Positions 36,817-47,687 are shown, numbered from the stretch's first letter. The stretch: DNA of 64,000 bases from Nocardia cyriacigeorgica GUH-2 (GCF_000284035.1 NC_016887.1:3658001-3722000), one strand, 5' to 3'. Numbers and translations: made by a program. Notes: generated by a model not told the origin, from the sequence alone.

Positions 36817-37083
36817 TCAGAGCGTTTTCGACTCGCTGCGCGGCTGGTCGGCGGGCGCCGGGTTCGCGGCCTGGCCGGACGGCAGCTGCTGAGCGGGAGC
36901 CGCGGGCGCAGTGGACGAGGCGCTGGTGTTGCCGCCCTCGTTCTGCATCTGGCTGACCTCGCTCTTGAAGATCCGCAGCGATCGGCCGAGGCTGCGGGCC
37001 GCGTCGGGCATCCGTTTCGCGCCGAAGAACATCACGAAGACGACCGCGATGATCAGCCAGTGCCAGATGCTCAGACTGCCCAT
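36817..37083 (-). CDS. tatA: Twin-arginine translocase subunit TatA
   Basis: An 88-residue protein: one N-terminal transmembrane helix ([15 protein letters not shown]), the [20 protein letters not shown] amphipathic helix with the conserved FG hinge, and a Pro/Ala/Ser-rich C-terminal tail. TatA oligomers form the membrane conduit for folded exported proteins. It is encoded just upstream of tatC, with a GTAGAACATGG-type leader; a clear Shine-Dalgarno (TGGAGGTAG) precedes the ATG. Confidence 0.95.
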   Translation of the reverse strand: MGSLSIWHWLIIAVVFVMFFGAKRMPDAARSLGRSLRIFKSEVSQMQNEGGNTSASSTAPAAPAQQLPSGQAANPAPADQPRSESKTL

Positions 37084-37189
37084 GTTCTACCTCCAAAGAC
37101 TGTGATACACCGATGCTACCGGACCCCGGCCCGGCCGAACCCGCCCGTGTGCCGCAGTTGGCCGCGCGTTCAACCAGCCGCGGTGCCCG

Positions 37190-38218
37190 TCACTCGACGC
37201 TCTGAGCGGCGGCTTCACGCAACTGGCCCAGCAATTCCGGCCCGCTCCAGCGACGCTGATCACCCTGTTCGGCGGCCAGGACGAGTTCGATGAGCCGCTG
37301 ATTCACCGGCGTCGGCTGCCCGACCATGGCGCCCAGGCTCACGATTTCGCCGCACAACCAGGAGATTTCGGTGCGCCGGCCGGCGGCGAGATCGTCGGCC
37401 ATGGACGAGCGCGCCATCGGGTCGACGGCCAGCACTCGCCCGGCGACCCGCTCGAATATCGCATCCGGCACGGTGAGCAGCCGCGCCATCACCGCGGGCG
37501 GCAGCGCCGTCAGCCGGGCGGGGCGAATTCGCGCACTGTTCATCACCGCGAGCGCCTCGCGCTGGGCCAGGGCGAGGCAGCGCCGGTAGTCGCGCTGGGC
37601 CAGTTCCGCGCGCAGCGGCAGCCCGGACAGCGCGTTGACCGGGTTGTTCAGGTTGAGCAGCAGCTTGGCCCATTGCACCGGCAACAGGTCGGCATGCCGG
37701 TCCAGCGGGAGTCCGGCACGGCGGAAATCCTCGGCGAAGCGGTCCAGCGCGGGATCGTCGTGCACGGCGACGACGCCGTCGGTGCCGCGATGGAAATGAC
37801 CGCCACCGTGCTGGACGACGTTGAACATCACCATGCCGGCCAGCACCACGCTGCCCGGCAGGACGGTGCGCAGCGTGCCGTCGTTGCCGATGCCGTTCTG
37901 CAAACTGAGCACCACGGTGCCCGGCCGCAGCCGACCCGACAAGCTCTGGGCCGCGCTCGCGGTGGCGCCGGATTTCACGGTGATCAGCATGAGATCGGCC
38001 GATTCGGCGGCGTCGGGTTCGGTCGCGACGGCGAAGCGGTCGGCAGCCACCAGCTGCGAGCCGCCGTCGAGATCGGTCAGCCGCAGGCCCGCCGTGCTGA
38101 TCTGGTCCAGGATCGGGCGCCGGCCGACGAAGGTCACCTCCGCGCCCGCGGCCGCCAGCTTGCCGCCGACGAAGGTTCCGATACTGCCGGCGCCGAGCAC
38201 CAGGACCCGATTCGTCAA
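37190..38218 (-). CDS. Ketopantoate reductase-like protein (PanE/ApbA family)
   Basis: A 342-residue NADPH-dependent 2-dehydropantoate 2-reductase family member. RVLVLGAGSIGTFVGGKLAA is the Rossmann motif, VKSGATASAAQSL and VLSLQNGIGNDGTLR are the cofactor segments, and KLLLNLNNPVNALSGLPL contains the catalytic Lys and Asn. The TTG start at 38218 overlaps the pafC stop (TTGA). M. tuberculosis has pafC directly next to tatA, so this gene appears inserted in that operon. Whether it serves pantothenate synthesis is uncertain. Confidence 0.86.
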   Translation of the reverse strand: MTNRVLVLGAGSIGTFVGGKLAAAGAEVTFVGRRPILDQISTAGLRLTDLDGGSQLVAADRFAVATEPDAAESADLMLITVKSGATASAAQSLSGRLRPGTVVLSLQNGIGNDGTLRTVLPGSVVLAGMVMFNVVQHGGGHFHRGTDGVVAVHDDPALDRFAEDFRRAGLPLDRHADLLPVQWAKLLLNLNNPVNALSGLPLRAELAQRDYRRCLALAQREALAVMNSARIRPARLTALPPAVMARLLTVPDAIFERVAGRVLAVDPMARSSMADDLAAGRRTEISWLCGEIVSLGAMVGQPTPVNQRLIELVLAAEQGDQRRWSGPELLGQLREAAAQSVE

Positions 38219-39189
38219 GCCGGTCCCGCCTGTTCCTCGGCGACTTCGTCATAGGCGGCCAGCGCCGCGTTCGACCGCTCCCGCACCGCGGCCACCAGCT
38301 CCGGCGGCCCCAGCACGGTGACACCGGAACCGAATCCGAGCAGCAGCCGCGCCATCCAGTCCAGCGTCGCGAACCGCATGGTCGCCTCGAGGCTGCCGTC
38401 GGGGTGCACGGCCAGCCGCTGGATCGGGTATTGGTCGAGCACCCAGCCGTAATCGCCGCGGATCCGCAGCCGGGCCAGCGGCAGCGCCGGATCGTCCTGG
38501 AACAGGTCGAGCGCGGCGTCGGCCTCGGCGGCGTCGCTGCGCGGGCGGGCCGGTTCGTCGAGTTCGGTGGCGTCCTCGATCCGGTCGAAGCGGAACAGCC
38601 GCACGCCTTCGGCCTGACGGCACCAGGCCTGCAGGTAGCTGTTGTTGTCGACCAGCACGATCCGGACCGGGTCGACGATGCGTTCGGAGACGACATCGCG
38701 GCTGGCCGAGTAGTACACCAGCCGCAGTGCGTGCCGTGCCGCCAGCGCCGCACGCACGGTCGCGACGGCCGGTGCCTCCACCGGTCGGGGCCCATCGGTG
38801 GTCTCGGGGGCCGCACCGGAAATGGCGGCTTCGATCTTGGCGATCGCCGAATGGGCGGCGCTCGGATCGACCATGCCCGGTGTGTCCACGATCGAACGCA
38901 GCGCCACCAGCAGCGCGGTCGCCTCGGTCGAGGTCAGCCGCAGCGGCCGATCGATACCCGCGGAGAAGGTGACGTCGATGCTCTCCTCGGAGAACGACAG
39001 GTCGATCAGATCGCCGGGCCCGTAGCCGGGCAGCCCGCACATCCACAGCTGGTTCAGATCGCTCATCAGCTGTTTGGTGGTGACGCCCAGGTCGGCGGCG
39101 GCCTCGGCGGCGCTGATGCCGGGGTGGGCCATCAGATACGGCACCATGTTCAGCAGCCGCGACAGCCGCACCGACAACCGGCTGCTCAT
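38215..39189 (-). CDS. pafC: WYL-domain regulator PafC
   Basis: One half of the PafBC heterodimer that activates RecA/LexA-independent DNA-damage genes and is encoded with the Pup ligase in mycobacteria. The 324-residue protein has an N-terminal helix-turn-helix (RLSRLLNMVPYLMAHPGISA; LGVTTKQLMSDLNQLW), a WYL domain (ALRLVYYSASRDVVSERIVD), and a WCX C-terminal extension. The ATG at 39189 is preceded by GGAGG and is preferred over an in-frame GTG 45 bases upstream. It is 70 bases downstream of pafB. Confidence 0.9.
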   Translation of the reverse strand: MSSRLSVRLSRLLNMVPYLMAHPGISAAEAAADLGVTTKQLMSDLNQLWMCGLPGYGPGDLIDLSFSEESIDVTFSAGIDRPLRLTSTEATALLVALRSIVDTPGMVDPSAAHSAIAKIEAAISGAAPETTDGPRPVEAPAVATVRAALAARHALRLVYYSASRDVVSERIVDPVRIVLVDNNSYLQAWCRQAEGVRLFRFDRIEDATELDEPARPRSDAAEADAALDLFQDDPALPLARLRIRGDYGWVLDQYPIQRLAVHPDGSLEATMRFATLDWMARLLLGFGSGVTVLGPPELVAAVRERSNAALAAYDEVAEEQAGPA

Positions 39190-39259
39190 ACTGCCTCCTC
39201 CGGGCATGATCGGGCGCCCTGCGCGGTGACGCACGCTGCCGCCTCCGGGCGCTGGCCGC

Positions 39260-40255
39260 TCATGCTGTCACCTCTGTGCGGTCGAAGACCGACCGCAACC
39301 GCGCCACCACATCGTCGCGCAGATCGGCAGGCGCGAGCACGACGGCGTCGGGGCCGAGTCCGGTGATCAGCCGCGCGATCCAGTCCCGCGAGCGGACCGG
39401 AACCTCGATGACGCTGCCATTGCGGCCGCCGATGGTGCGGGTACCGCCTTCGACGCCGATCCGGCGCAGTTCACGACCGCGGCCCTCGGCCACCCAGACC
39501 GTGGCCGAGCCGCTGACCGGGTAGCTGCCGGTCACCCGGGTGACGATCTCGCGCAGGTCCACGTCGTCGGGTTTGCGGACCGCGTTGCGCGGACCGTACG
39601 CGGTGACCTCCTCGCCGATGCGCGAGAGCCGGAAGGTGCGGGTGGCGTCGCGTTCGCGGTCGTGGCCGACCAGATACCAGCGGCCGTGGTGGGTCACCAC
39701 ACCCCACGGCTCCACATCGCGCATCAGATAGGGCTCGTTGACGGCGCCGCGATGCTCGAACCGCACCGCCTGACCGGCGTCGATCGCGGCCAGCAGTTTG
39801 CCGAGCACGGGTTCGGAGCCGCGGGTGCGGGCCGGCACCGCCGGAACCGAGGCCAGCCCCGCCTCGGTTTCCACGTGGATGCCCGCGGCCCGCAGCTTCA
39901 GCAGCGCGCCCTCGGCGGCGGCGGCGAGTTCGGGCGATTCCCACATCTGCACCGCGACGGCGACGGCGGCGGCTTCGGCGCTGGTCAGGTCGATATCGGG
40001 GAGTTCGTAGGCGTCGCGGTTGATCCGGTAGCCCTCCACCGAGGAGAACCTGCTGACCGGACCCACTTCCAGCGGGATGCCCAGATCGCGCAGCTCGTTC
40101 TTGTCGCGTTCGAACATCCGGCTGAAGGCTTCGTCGCTGGCGGAGTCCTCATAGCCCGCGACGCTGTCCCGGATCCGCTCGGCGGTGAGGAACTGCCGGG
40201 TCGACAGCAGGGCGATGACCAGATTCATCAGCCGCTCGACCTTGGATATCGCCAC
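39260..40255 (-). CDS. pafB: WYL-domain regulator PafB
   Basis: The partner of PafC. The 331-residue protein starts at GTG 40255 and reads AISKVERLMNLVIALLSTRQ, then FLTAERIRDSVAGYEDSASD for the helix-turn-helix. The WYL domain follows (residues about 150-230: GQAVRFEHRGAVNEPYLMRD; GVVTHHGRWYLVGHD), and then the WCX domain. This start gives the length known for M. tuberculosis PafB (about 332). Upstream in-frame starts run through the thiamine-binding gene's leader and were rejected. Confidence 0.9.
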   Translation of the reverse strand: MAISKVERLMNLVIALLSTRQFLTAERIRDSVAGYEDSASDEAFSRMFERDKNELRDLGIPLEVGPVSRFSSVEGYRINRDAYELPDIDLTSAEAAAVAVAVQMWESPELAAAAEGALLKLRAAGIHVETEAGLASVPAVPARTRGSEPVLGKLLAAIDAGQAVRFEHRGAVNEPYLMRDVEPWGVVTHHGRWYLVGHDRERDATRTFRLSRIGEEVTAYGPRNAVRKPDDVDLREIVTRVTGSYPVSGSATVWVAEGRGRELRRIGVEGGTRTIGGRNGSVIEVPVRSRDWIARLITGLGPDAVVLAPADLRDDVVARLRSVFDRTEVTA

Positions 40256-40358
40256 TCGAACAGGGTAATGCGCGCGGCGGTGTGGTGTTGCGGCGGCGCA
40301 CGGGTAACCGGTTTGGCAGGCTGAGTTCAGCCGAAGAGTCCTTCCCGAGGAGTCAGCC

Positions 40359-40655
40359 ATGATCGTCGCGTTCTCCGTCACTCCGCTCGGCGACGGCGTC
40401 GATGTGGGCCGGGCCGTCGCCGAAGCCGTGCGCGTGGTGCGCGCGAGCGGGCTGCCCAACCGCACCGACGCCATGTTCACCACGATCGAAGGCGAATGGG
40501 ATGAGGTGATGGCGGTGGTCAAGCAGGCCAGCGACATCATTCTCCAGGTCGCACCGCGATGCAGCCTGGTGTTGAAGGCCGATATCCGGCCGGGCGTCAC
40601 CGATGCGATGACCTCGAAGGTCGAGACGGTCGAACGCCATCTCGCCGGCGACTGA
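40359..40655 (+). CDS. Thiamine-binding protein, MTH1187/YkoF family
   Basis: A 98-residue ferredoxin-like protein of the MTH1187 (DUF77) family, reported to bind thiamine. [20 protein letters not shown] starts the domain, [19 protein letters not shown] follows, and [13 protein letters not shown] is the conserved C-terminal strand. It faces the opposite way to the surrounding paf genes and splits pafB from pafA. A terminator overlaps its stop codon. Confidence 0.88.
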   Translation: MIVAFSVTPLGDGVDVGRAVAEAVRVVRASGLPNRTDAMFTTIEGEWDEVMAVVKQASDIILQVAPRCSLVLKADIRPGVTDAMTSKVETVERHLAGD

Positions 40656-40669
40656 GCGCCGCCGGCGAG
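40641..40669. terminator. Bidirectional terminator between the thiamine-binding gene and pafA
   Basis: CTCGCCGGCG (40641-40650) pairs perfectly with CGCCGGCGAG (40660-40669) around a 9-base loop that contains the stop codon region of the plus-strand gene. It lies between the convergent 3' ends. Confidence 0.65.
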
Positions 40670-40673
40670 CCCG

Positions 40674-42032
40674 CTACATCGAGGCGATCAGCCGGTCGAC
40701 GCGTTCGTCGACCGAGCGGAACGGATCCTTGCACAGCACGGTGCGCTGGGCCTGATCGTTGAGCTTGAGGTGCACCCAGTCGACGGTGAAATCGCGGCCG
40801 GCCTCCTGGGCTGCGGTGATGAAATCGCCGCGCAGTTTCGCCCGGGTGGTCTGCGGCGGGGTTTCCACCGCCGCGTCGACGGCGTCGTCCTCGGTGACCC
40901 GCTTGGCCAGACCCTTGCGCTGGAGCAGGTCGAACACACCGCGTCCGCGCTTGATGTCGTGATAGGCCAGGTCCAGCTGGGCGATCTTCGGATCGGACAG
41001 CTCCATGTTGTAGCGGTCCTGGTAGCGCTGGAACAGCTTGCGCTTGATCACCCAGTCCACCTCGGTGTCGACCTTGGCGAAATCCTGCGCTTCGACGGCG
41101 TCGAGGGTGCGGCCCCACAGGTCCACCACCTGATCGACCTGCGGATCGCGATCGCGGTTGCGCAGATGCTCGACGGCGCGGGCGTAGTACTCGCGCTGGA
41201 TCTCGAGCGCGCTGGCCTGGCGCCCGCCGGCCAGCCGCACCGGACGACGACCGGTGAGATCGTGGCTGACCTCGCGGATGGCGCGGATCGGGTTGTCCAG
41301 GGCGAAATCGCGGAACGACACGCCCGCCTCGATCATCTCCAGCACCAGCGAGGCCGTGCCGACCTTGAGCATCGTGGTGGTCTCGGACATGTTCGAATCG
41401 CCCACGATCACATGCAGCCGGCGGTACTTCTCGGCATCGGCATGCGGCTCGTCGCGGGTGTTGATGATCGGCCGCGAGCGGGTGGTCGCCGAGGAGACGC
41501 CCTCCCAGATGTGCTCGGCGCGCTGGGACAGGCAGAAGGTGGCCGCCTTCGGCGTCTGCAAGACCTTGCCCGCACCGCAGATCAGCTGCCTGGTCACCAG
41601 GAACGGCAGCAGCACGTCGGAGATCCGGGAGAACTCGCCCGCGCGGACCACGAGGAAATTCTCATGGCAGCCGTAGGAGTTGCCCGCCGAGTCGGTGTTG
41701 TTCTTGAACAGGTAGATATCCCCGCCGATACCTTCTTCGGCGAGTCGCTGTTCGGCATCGATGAGCAGTTCCTCGAGCACCCGCTCACCGGCCCGGTCAT
41801 GGGTGACCAGCTGGGCCAGGTTGTCGCATTCGGCGGTGGCGTATTCCGGATGCGAGCCGACGTCGAGGTACAACCGGGCGCCGTTGCGGAGGAATACGTT
41901 GGAACTGCGACCCCAGGACACCACCCGGCGGAACAGATACCGGGCCACCTCGTCGGGGCTGAGCCTGCGATGTCCGTGGAAGGTGCACGTCACACCGAAC
42001 TCGGTCTCGATCCCCATGATTCGTCGCTGCAC
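40674..42032 (-). CDS. pafA: Pup-protein ligase PafA
   Basis: Uses ATP to join the C-terminal Glu of Pup to substrate lysines. The 452-residue product is nearly collinear with M. tuberculosis Paf[61 protein letters not shown] and [20 protein letters not shown]. The carboxylate-amine-ligase nucleotide site is in MGIETEFG. The GTG at 42032 gives the standard length. An upstream in-frame start would add a 75-residue unrelated extension. Confidence 0.97.
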   Translation of the reverse strand: MQRRIMGIETEFGVTCTFHGHRRLSPDEVARYLFRRVVSWGRSSNVFLRNGARLYLDVGSHPEYATAECDNLAQLVTHDRAGERVLEELLIDAEQRLAEEGIGGDIYLFKNNTDSAGNSYGCHENFLVVRAGEFSRISDVLLPFLVTRQLICGAGKVLQTPKAATFCLSQRAEHIWEGVSSATTRSRPIINTRDEPHADAEKYRRLHVIVGDSNMSETTTMLKVGTASLVLEMIEAGVSFRDFALDNPIRAIREVSHDLTGRRPVRLAGGRQASALEIQREYYARAVEHLRNRDRDPQVDQVVDLWGRTLDAVEAQDFAKVDTEVDWVIKRKLFQRYQDRYNMELSDPKIAQLDLAYHDIKRGRGVFDLLQRKGLAKRVTEDDAVDAAVETPPQTTRAKLRGDFITAAQEAGRDFTVDWVHLKLNDQAQRTVLCKDPFRSVDERVDRLIASM

Positions 42033-42321
42033 ACTATCGACATTACAGCTAGGAACAGCCCCCGCGCGGGGATCGGAGAACCCATATGTATACGGGTTGG
42101 CAACGATTCGGGCGGCAATCGTTCGTCCATAAGGGCTTGTGGACGCCAGATTTTTGGTACGCGGACGCGCGGCAGCCACACAGCAACCCGACCACGCCCG
42201 AAGGCCCTGTCTCTCGGCACCCTCAATCGGCGCCCCGCTGTGGCCGCGAGGCCGCACCCTGAGCCGACTTCGGGTCGCATCCGGCGGGGTGTCCGCCGCA
42301 TACGACCCGAATCAGCTACTG

Positions 42322-43107
42322 CTACTTCTCCGTGGTGCCGTCCTCGTCCGCGGCCTCCGCCTGGGCTTCGGCTTCGGCTTCGGTGCCCGCGCCGGCGGCC
42401 GAGGTATCGAGCAGCCGTTCCAGAACCGCGGGCCCGATCCGCCGGAACGCCCGGCGGGGGCGCGCCTGCTCGAGGGTAGCGACCTCGAGCGAGGACACAC
42501 CGAGGACGCGCTTGTCCTTATCGCCCTCGGGGGTGCCGGCCTGCAACGCCTTGACCGCGACGCCGATCGCGCTCGCCAAGTCGAGCCCCGGCCGATAGGA
42601 GGACTTCAACGCGGTGACGATGGGCTCGGTGGTGCCGCCCATGACCACGTATTCGCGCTCGTCGACGATGGAACCGTCGAAGGTGATCCGGTACAGCACG
42701 GCGTTGCTGTCCTGTTCCTGATAGGCCACCTCGGCAACGCAGATCTCCACCTCGTAGGGCTTGAGCTGGTCGGTGAAGATGGACCCGAGGGCTTGGGCGT
42801 AGGCATTGGCCAAGGCCCGGCCGGTGACGTCGCGGCGACCGTATTGGTAGCCGCGCAGATCGGCCTGCAGGATCCCGCCGCGACGCAGGTTCTCGAACTC
42901 GTTGTACTTACCGACGGCGGCGAAGCCGATCCGGTCGTACAGCTCGCTCACCTTGTGCAGCGTCGCCGAGGGATTCTCGGCGACGAACACCACGCCCTTG
43001 TCGTAGACGAGCACGACGACACTGCGACCCCGGGCGATGCCCTTGCGCGCGAGCTCGGTCTTGTCGCGCATGATCTGCTCGGCCGACGCGTAGTACGGCA
43101 GCGTCAT
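42322..43107 (-). CDS. prcA: Proteasome subunit alpha PrcA
   Basis: The non-catalytic alpha subunit that forms the outer rings and gate of the 20S proteasome. The 261-residue protein starts [20 protein letters not shown], the gate-forming N-terminus. [20 protein letters not shown] follows, and the C-terminal tail (from about residue 235) is Ala/Glu-rich. AAGGAG precedes the ATG. It is the last gene of the pup-prcB-prcA operon, 37 bases after prcB. Confidence 0.97.
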   Translation of the reverse strand: MTLPYYASAEQIMRDKTELARKGIARGRSVVVLVYDKGVVFVAENPSATLHKVSELYDRIGFAAVGKYNEFENLRRGGILQADLRGYQYGRRDVTGRALANAYAQALGSIFTDQLKPYEVEICVAEVAYQEQDSNAVLYRITFDGSIVDEREYVVMGGTTEPIVTALKSSYRPGLDLASAIGVAVKALQAGTPEGDKDKRVLGVSSLEVATLEQARPRRAFRRIGPAVLERLLDTSAAGAGTEAEAEAQAEAADEDGTTEK

Positions 43108-43144
43108 TCGCTGGCACTCCTTGCTGTGTCGTGCGGGAGGTCGC

Positions 43145-43999
43145 TCATCGGGCCTCCTGCGCTGCCTCCCGGTCGGCGACGATGCCGCGGGCGATCTCGG
43201 CGAGCCTGCTGTCGCTCACCTCCACCGCACCGTCGTCGTTGATGACGATGGCGGTGGGATAGATGCCGCGCAGCAGATCCGGGCCACCGGTCGCGGTGTC
43301 GTCGTCGGCGGCGTCGAACAGCGATTCCACCGCGATCCGCAACGCCCGGTCCTCGTCGATGCCCTTGGCGTACAGCTTCTTCAGCGACGACTTGGCGAAG
43401 TGGGAGCCGGAACCGACTGCGGCGTAACCGAATCGCTCCTCGCTCTGCCCGCCGACGACGTCGTAGGAGATGATCCGGCCGACCTTGTCGGGGTCGGTGG
43501 CCTCGAGGTCGTAGCCGACCAGCACCGGAACCACCGCCAGGCCCTGCAGGGCCGCGGGCAGGTTGTCGCGCACCATCTTCGACAGCTTGTTGGCCTTGCC
43601 GTCGAAGGTCAGCGGGACGCCTTCGATCTTTTCGTAATGCTCGAGCTCCACCGCGAACAGGCGCACCATCTCCACGGCCATGCCCGCGGTACCCGCGATA
43701 CCGGCCGCCGAGTAGGTGTCGGTGATATAGACCTTCTCCATATCGCGGCTGGCCAGCAGGTTGCCCTGGGTGGCGCGCCGATCGCCCGCGATGAGCACGC
43801 CGCCGCGGAAACTGACCGCGACGATGGTGGTGCCGTGCGGGGCGATATCGCGTGCACCGCCGCCGGGAATCCCGGCGGCGGCGTTCATCGCACCGAATCC
43901 GTTGCCCGGCAACAGATCGGGTGCGTGCATGCGCAGATGTTCGGAGAAGGACGACAGGGCGTGCCCCGGGTGGAGACGCAGCGGGTCACCTGAGGTCAC
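43145..43999 (-). CDS. prcB: Proteasome subunit beta PrcB
   Basis: The catalytic beta subunit, made as a 284-residue proprotein. The 56-residue propeptide ends in ARDIAPHG and is expected to be cut before T57, giving the N-terminal nucleophile of [31 protein letters not shown] contains the conserved active-site Asp/Arg/Lys neighbourhood. The GTG start overlaps the pup stop codon (GTGA). Confidence 0.97.
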   Translation of the reverse strand: MTSGDPLRLHPGHALSSFSEHLRMHAPDLLPGNGFGAMNAAAGIPGGGARDIAPHGTTIVAVSFRGGVLIAGDRRATQGNLLASRDMEKVYITDTYSAAGIAGTAGMAVEMVRLFAVELEHYEKIEGVPLTFDGKANKLSKMVRDNLPAALQGLAVVPVLVGYDLEATDPDKVGRIISYDVVGGQSEERFGYAAVGSGSHFAKSSLKKLYAKGIDEDRALRIAVESLFDAADDDTATGGPDLLRGIYPTAIVINDDGAVEVSDSRLAEIARGIVADREAAQEAR

Positions 44000-44190
44000 T
44001 GGCCGCCTTTCTGCACGTAGGCGCGGACGAAGTCCTCGGCGTTCTCCTCGAGCACATCATCGATCTCGTCGAGCAGGTCGTCGGTGTCCTCCGCCAGCTT
44101 CTCGCGCCGCTCCTGACCGGCGGCGTCGACGCCCTCCGGGCCCTCGTCCTCGTCGCCGCCCCCGGCGCGTTTGGTCTGCTCTTGTGCCAT
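43996..44190 (-). CDS. pup: Prokaryotic ubiquitin-like protein Pup
   Basis: A 64-residue intrinsically disordered tag rich in Glu and Asp, with a C-terminal coiled-coil region that binds Mpa ([20 protein letters not shown]) and the terminal motif YVQKGGQ. The last residue is Gln, so Dop must deamidate it to Glu before PafA can ligate it. AGGAGGT precedes the ATG. It is the first gene of pup-prcB-prcA, 180 bases after dop. Confidence 0.98.
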   Translation of the reverse strand: MAQEQTKRAGGGDEDEGPEGVDAAGQERREKLAEDTDDLLDEIDDVLEENAEDFVRAYVQKGGQ

Positions 44191-44370
44191 GGCAGCCGAC
44201 CTCCTGTTGTTTCACCACGCCCGGACCCTGGGTGAGCACCGGCCCGGTCGTGCGCAATGTGCGTGCTCGTCCTTCAACACTACCCAGCCACACCGACACG
44301 ATGGCGGATTCGGTCGGTGTCGTGACCGGTCACCGTCGCGCGCACGGGCGCGACGGGTCCGGTGACAGGG

Positions 44371-45870
44371 CTAGGTGGTGAGCTGTTCGACCAGGTCGGC
44401 AGCGGTGTCGACACCGTCGAGCAGCTTGCCGACGTGGGCCTTGGTGCCGCGACGCGGTTCCAGGGTCGGGATGCGCACCAGGGAGTCACCGCCCAGGTCG
44501 AAGATCACCGAATCCCAGCTCGCGGCCGCGATATCGGCGCCGAAGCGGCGCAAGCACTCGCCGCGGAAGTAGGCGCGGGTGTCGGTGGGCGGGTTGGTCA
44601 TCGCGTCCAGCACCTGCTGCTCGCTGACCAGGCGCTTCATCGACCCGCGCGCCACCAGGCGGTTGTAGAGGCCCTTGTCCAGCCGCACGTCGGAGTACTG
44701 CAGGTCCATCAGATGCAGCTTCGGCGCGCCCCAATTCAGGCCCTCACGGCTGCGCATACCTTCGAGCAGGCGCAGTTTGGCCGGCCAGTCGAGCAGGTTC
44801 GCGCATTCCATGGGGTCGCGTTCGAGCAGGTCGAGCACCATCGCCCAGTTGTCCAGAATGTCGCGCACGCGCGGGTCGTCGTTGCCTTCGCGGTCGACGA
44901 ACTTGGCCACGCGCTCGTGGTAGAGCCGCTGCAACGCCAGGCCGGTGAGTTCGCGGCCGTCGGCCAGGGCGACGGTGGCGCGCAGGGTGGGGTCGTGGCT
45001 GATGGTGTGCACGGCGGTGACCGGGCGGGCCAGCTGCATATCCGACAGATCCTCGCCGGATTCGATCAGGTCCAGCACCAGCGCGGTGGTTCCGACCTTG
45101 AGGTAGGTCGACATCTCGGCCAGGTTGGCGTCGCCGATGATGACGTGCAGCCTGCGGTACTTGTCGGCGTCGGCGTGCGGCTCGTCGCGGGTGTTGATGA
45201 TGCCGCGCTTGAGCGTGGTCTCCAGGCCGACCTCGACCTCGATGTAGTCCGAGCGCTGCGACAGCTGGAACCCGGCGTGATCACCGGACTGGCCGATGCC
45301 GACGCGGCCGGAGCCGCAGATCACCTGCCGGGACACGAAGAACGGGGTGAGCCCGACGATGATCGAGTTGAACGGGGTGTCCCGGTTCATCAGGTAGTTT
45401 TCGTGGGTGCCGTAGGAGGCGCCCTTGCCGTCGACGTTGTTCTTGTACAGCTGCAACCGCGGCGCGCCGGGCACGCTCGACGCGTGCCGGGCCGCGGCCT
45501 CCATGACGCGTTCGCCGGCCTTGTCCCAGATCACCGCGTCCAGCGGGTCGGTGACCTCGGGCGCGGAGTACTCCGGGTGTGCGTGGTCGACGTAGAGGCG
45601 CGCGCCGTTGGTGAGGATCATGTTCGCCGCGCCCACCTCGTCGGCGTCGATCACCGGGGCGGGGCCGTTCATCCGGCTCAGGTCGAATCCGCGCGCGTCG
45701 CGCAGCGGGGACTCCACCTCGTAGTCCCATCGGGTTCGCTTGGCCCGCGGCACGCCTTCGGCGGCGGCGTAGGCCAGCACCGCCTGGGTGGAGGTGAGGA
45801 TCGGGTTGGCCGACGGCTCCGTGGGGGTCGAGATGCCGTATTCGACCTCGATTCCGATGATGCGCTGCAT
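44371..45870 (-). CDS. dop: Deamidase/depupylase of Pup, Dop
   Basis: Deamidates Pup-Gln to Pup-Glu and also removes Pup from substrates. The 499-residue protein is homologous to Paf[21 protein letters not shown] starts the fold, with the catalytic Asp in the conserved [16 protein letters not shown] neighbourhood, and [20 protein letters not shown] is shared with PafA. The ATG at 45870 matches the M. tuberculosis start, and the upstream in-frame start (45912) is not needed. It is divergent from the DUF418 gene. Confidence 0.97.
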   Translation of the reverse strand: MQRIIGIEVEYGISTPTEPSANPILTSTQAVLAYAAAEGVPRAKRTRWDYEVESPLRDARGFDLSRMNGPAPVIDADEVGAANMILTNGARLYVDHAHPEYSAPEVTDPLDAVIWDKAGERVMEAAARHASSVPGAPRLQLYKNNVDGKGASYGTHENYLMNRDTPFNSIIVGLTPFFVSRQVICGSGRVGIGQSGDHAGFQLSQRSDYIEVEVGLETTLKRGIINTRDEPHADADKYRRLHVIIGDANLAEMSTYLKVGTTALVLDLIESGEDLSDMQLARPVTAVHTISHDPTLRATVALADGRELTGLALQRLYHERVAKFVDREGNDDPRVRDILDNWAMVLDLLERDPMECANLLDWPAKLRLLEGMRSREGLNWGAPKLHLMDLQYSDVRLDKGLYNRLVARGSMKRLVSEQQVLDAMTNPPTDTRAYFRGECLRRFGADIAAASWDSVIFDLGGDSLVRIPTLEPRRGTKAHVGKLLDGVDTAADLVEQLTT

Positions 45871-45971
45871 GTGCACGAGCGTAGGCGACGCGACCGACTG
45901 TCCGGATGTCATACCGGTCGTGGTACTTCCGGAGGACCCGCGGGCACACCCGCGGGCGCGATAGTCGGAAC

Positions 45972-47156
45972 ATGACCGAATCGCTGACCACGACCACCTC
46001 CGCGACGCCGGCCGCCCGGCCGTCGCGGGTGGTCGCTCTCGACGTGCTGCGCGGGATCGCGATCCTTGGCACCCTCGGCACCAATATCTGGATCCTCACC
46101 GATCCCGAGGGGATCATCGGCTACATCAATCGGCTGGGCGCACCGGTCGAGGACGGGTGGGGCTGGGCCGAACGGGTCCTGCAACAGTTCGCGCAGGGCA
46201 AGTACCTGGGCCTGTTGACAATCATGTTCGGGATCGGGCTGGCAATCCAGCAGTCGTCCGCGCAACGGGCGCGCCGGCGCTGGCCGGGCAGATATCCGAT
46301 CCGGGCCGGCCTGCTGTTGCTGGACGGCCTGCTGAACTTCCTGCTCATCGCGGAGTTCGATGTGCTGATGGGCTACGCGCTCACCGGCCTGGTGGTCGCC
46401 TACCTGCTGGCCACCTCCGAGCGCGCGCAGCGGCGCTGGCTGATCGTGCAGGCGAGCATCCACGTCAGCATGCTGACGTTGCTGGCGGTGGCGATGACCG
46501 CCGACGGCGGCGGCTCGGTCTCGGACTCCGAGCCCTTGAATCCCAATCCGTATGCCGACGGCTCGTTCTGGGATCTGGTGCTGTTCCGGATGGAGAACGC
46601 GCTCGGGTTCCGGTTGGAGACGATCTTCATCTTCCCGATGTCGATCGCGCTGTTCCTGCTCGGAGCGCGGCTGTATCGGGCCGGGGTGTTCGCGCCGGAA
46701 GGTGCGCGGCTGCGCAAGCGGCTGATGATCCTCGGGTTCGGTGTCGCCGCGCCGGCCGATCTGCTGCTCGGGGTGTTCGTCGGCGGTGACGTCGTGCTGA
46801 TCACCCGCTACGGCATCGCGCCGTTCGTCTCACTCGGCATCCTCGCGCTGGTCGCGCACTTCTATCTGCATCGCCCGCGCACCGGGTTCGTCGGCACCCG
46901 GCTCAGCGAGGTCGGCCGCACCGCGTTGAGCTGCTACATCCTGCAAAACCTGGTGGCCTCGATCATCTGCTACGGCTGGGGTTTCGGGCTGGCCGCCCGC
47001 TTCTCCCCCGATGCCCGGGTGCCGTTCACGGTGGCGGTGTATCTGGTCGTCGCGCTCGTCATCGTCTGCTTCGCGCACCTGTGGCTGCGGAGGTTCGACC
47101 GCGGCCCGGTCGAATGGTTGTGGAACGTCACCTATCGGCGGCTGGCGGGTGAGTAG
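45972..47156 (+). CDS. DUF418-type polytopic membrane protein (Rv2113-like position)
   Basis: A 394-residue membrane protein with about ten hydrophobic segments. [20 protein letters not shown] is the heparan-acetyltransferase/acyltransferase-3-like start seen in DUF1624/DUF418 proteins. The C-terminal DUF418 region reads [20 protein letters not shown], then [20 protein letters not shown] and a RGPVEWLWN tail. These conserved features point to a membrane acyl-transfer or transport role, but no function is proved. It is divergent from dop, as the M. tuberculosis membrane protein Rv2113 is. Confidence 0.87.
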   Translation: MTESLTTTTSATPAARPSRVVALDVLRGIAILGTLGTNIWILTDPEGIIGYINRLGAPVEDGWGWAERVLQQFAQGKYLGLLTIMFGIGLAIQQSSAQRARRRWPGRYPIRAGLLLLDGLLNFLLIAEFDVLMGYALTGLVVAYLLATSERAQRRWLIVQASIHVSMLTLLAVAMTADGGGSVSDSEPLNPNPYADGSFWDLVLFRMENALGFRLETIFIFPMSIALFLLGARLYRAGVFAPEGARLRKRLMILGFGVAAPADLLLGVFVGGDVVLITRYGIAPFVSLGILALVAHFYLHRPRTGFVGTRLSEVGRTALSCYILQNLVASIICYGWGFGLAARFSPDARVPFTVAVYLVVALVIVCFAHLWLRRFDRGPVEWLWNVTYRRLAGE

Positions 47157-47161
47157 CGCCG

Positions 47162-47662
47162 TCAGGCCGAGCGGCGGCTGCGATGGTCGGCGACGTGCAC
47201 GCGGTTCGAACAGCGAGTCGAGCAGAACCGGCGCCGGCCGTTGCGGGAGGTGTCGACATAGACGGTGGCGCAGCCGGGACGTGCGCAGCGGCCGATCCGG
47301 CCGGGGTCCTCGCAGAACAGCTCCGCGAGCCCGGCGGCCGTGTAGGCCTTGACCCGCTCGTGCACCGGCGCATCGATGCGGGAGTAGTGCAGATGCGGTG
47401 CGCGGCCGTCATGGGTCGAAATGTAGGGCTGGCTGGTGGTTTCGGCGAGCAGATCGTTGAGCAAGTCCACCGACGGCGCGGTGAAGACCTCGTCGAGCCG
47501 GGCGATCCAGCGACGCAGTTCGGCGATCTGCCCTTCGCTGAGCGGCGTGAGCGGTTTGTAGTCGGCTTCGTCGAGCAATTCGAACAGGCTGCGCTCGGGC
47601 GCCGCGTTGACCAACCGGACGGCGAGTTGAGCGGCGGCACCACCGTAAGGGTTGAAATGCAC
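47162..47662 (-). CDS. CGNR zinc-finger (ABATE) regulator
   Basis: A 166-residue protein. The N-terminal ABATE domain (residues 1-110) is a stress-sensing putative ligand domain. The C-terminal zinc finger has CARPGCATVYVDTSRNGRRR, then FCSTRCSNRVHVADHRSRR, the CGNR-type motif with C-x4-C and C-x3-C pairs (Gly replaced by Ser). It is probably a one-component transcription regulator. It converges with the DUF418 gene, five bases away, and is divergent from the small zinc-ribbon gene. Confidence 0.87.
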   Translation of the reverse strand: MHFNPYGGAAAQLAVRLVNAAPERSLFELLDEADYKPLTPLSEGQIAELRRWIARLDEVFTAPSVDLLNDLLAETTSQPYISTHDGRAPHLHYSRIDAPVHERVKAYTAAGLAELFCEDPGRIGRCARPGCATVYVDTSRNGRRRFCSTRCSNRVHVADHRSRRSA

Positions 47663-47687
47663 TAGACCATTACATCAGGCTTGGTAC

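Noticed and set aside
44362..45975. A 537-codon frame on the plus strand opposite dop, and similar long frames opposite pafA and mpa
   Set aside because: They mirror conserved Pup-system genes, and no family is recognisable in their translations.
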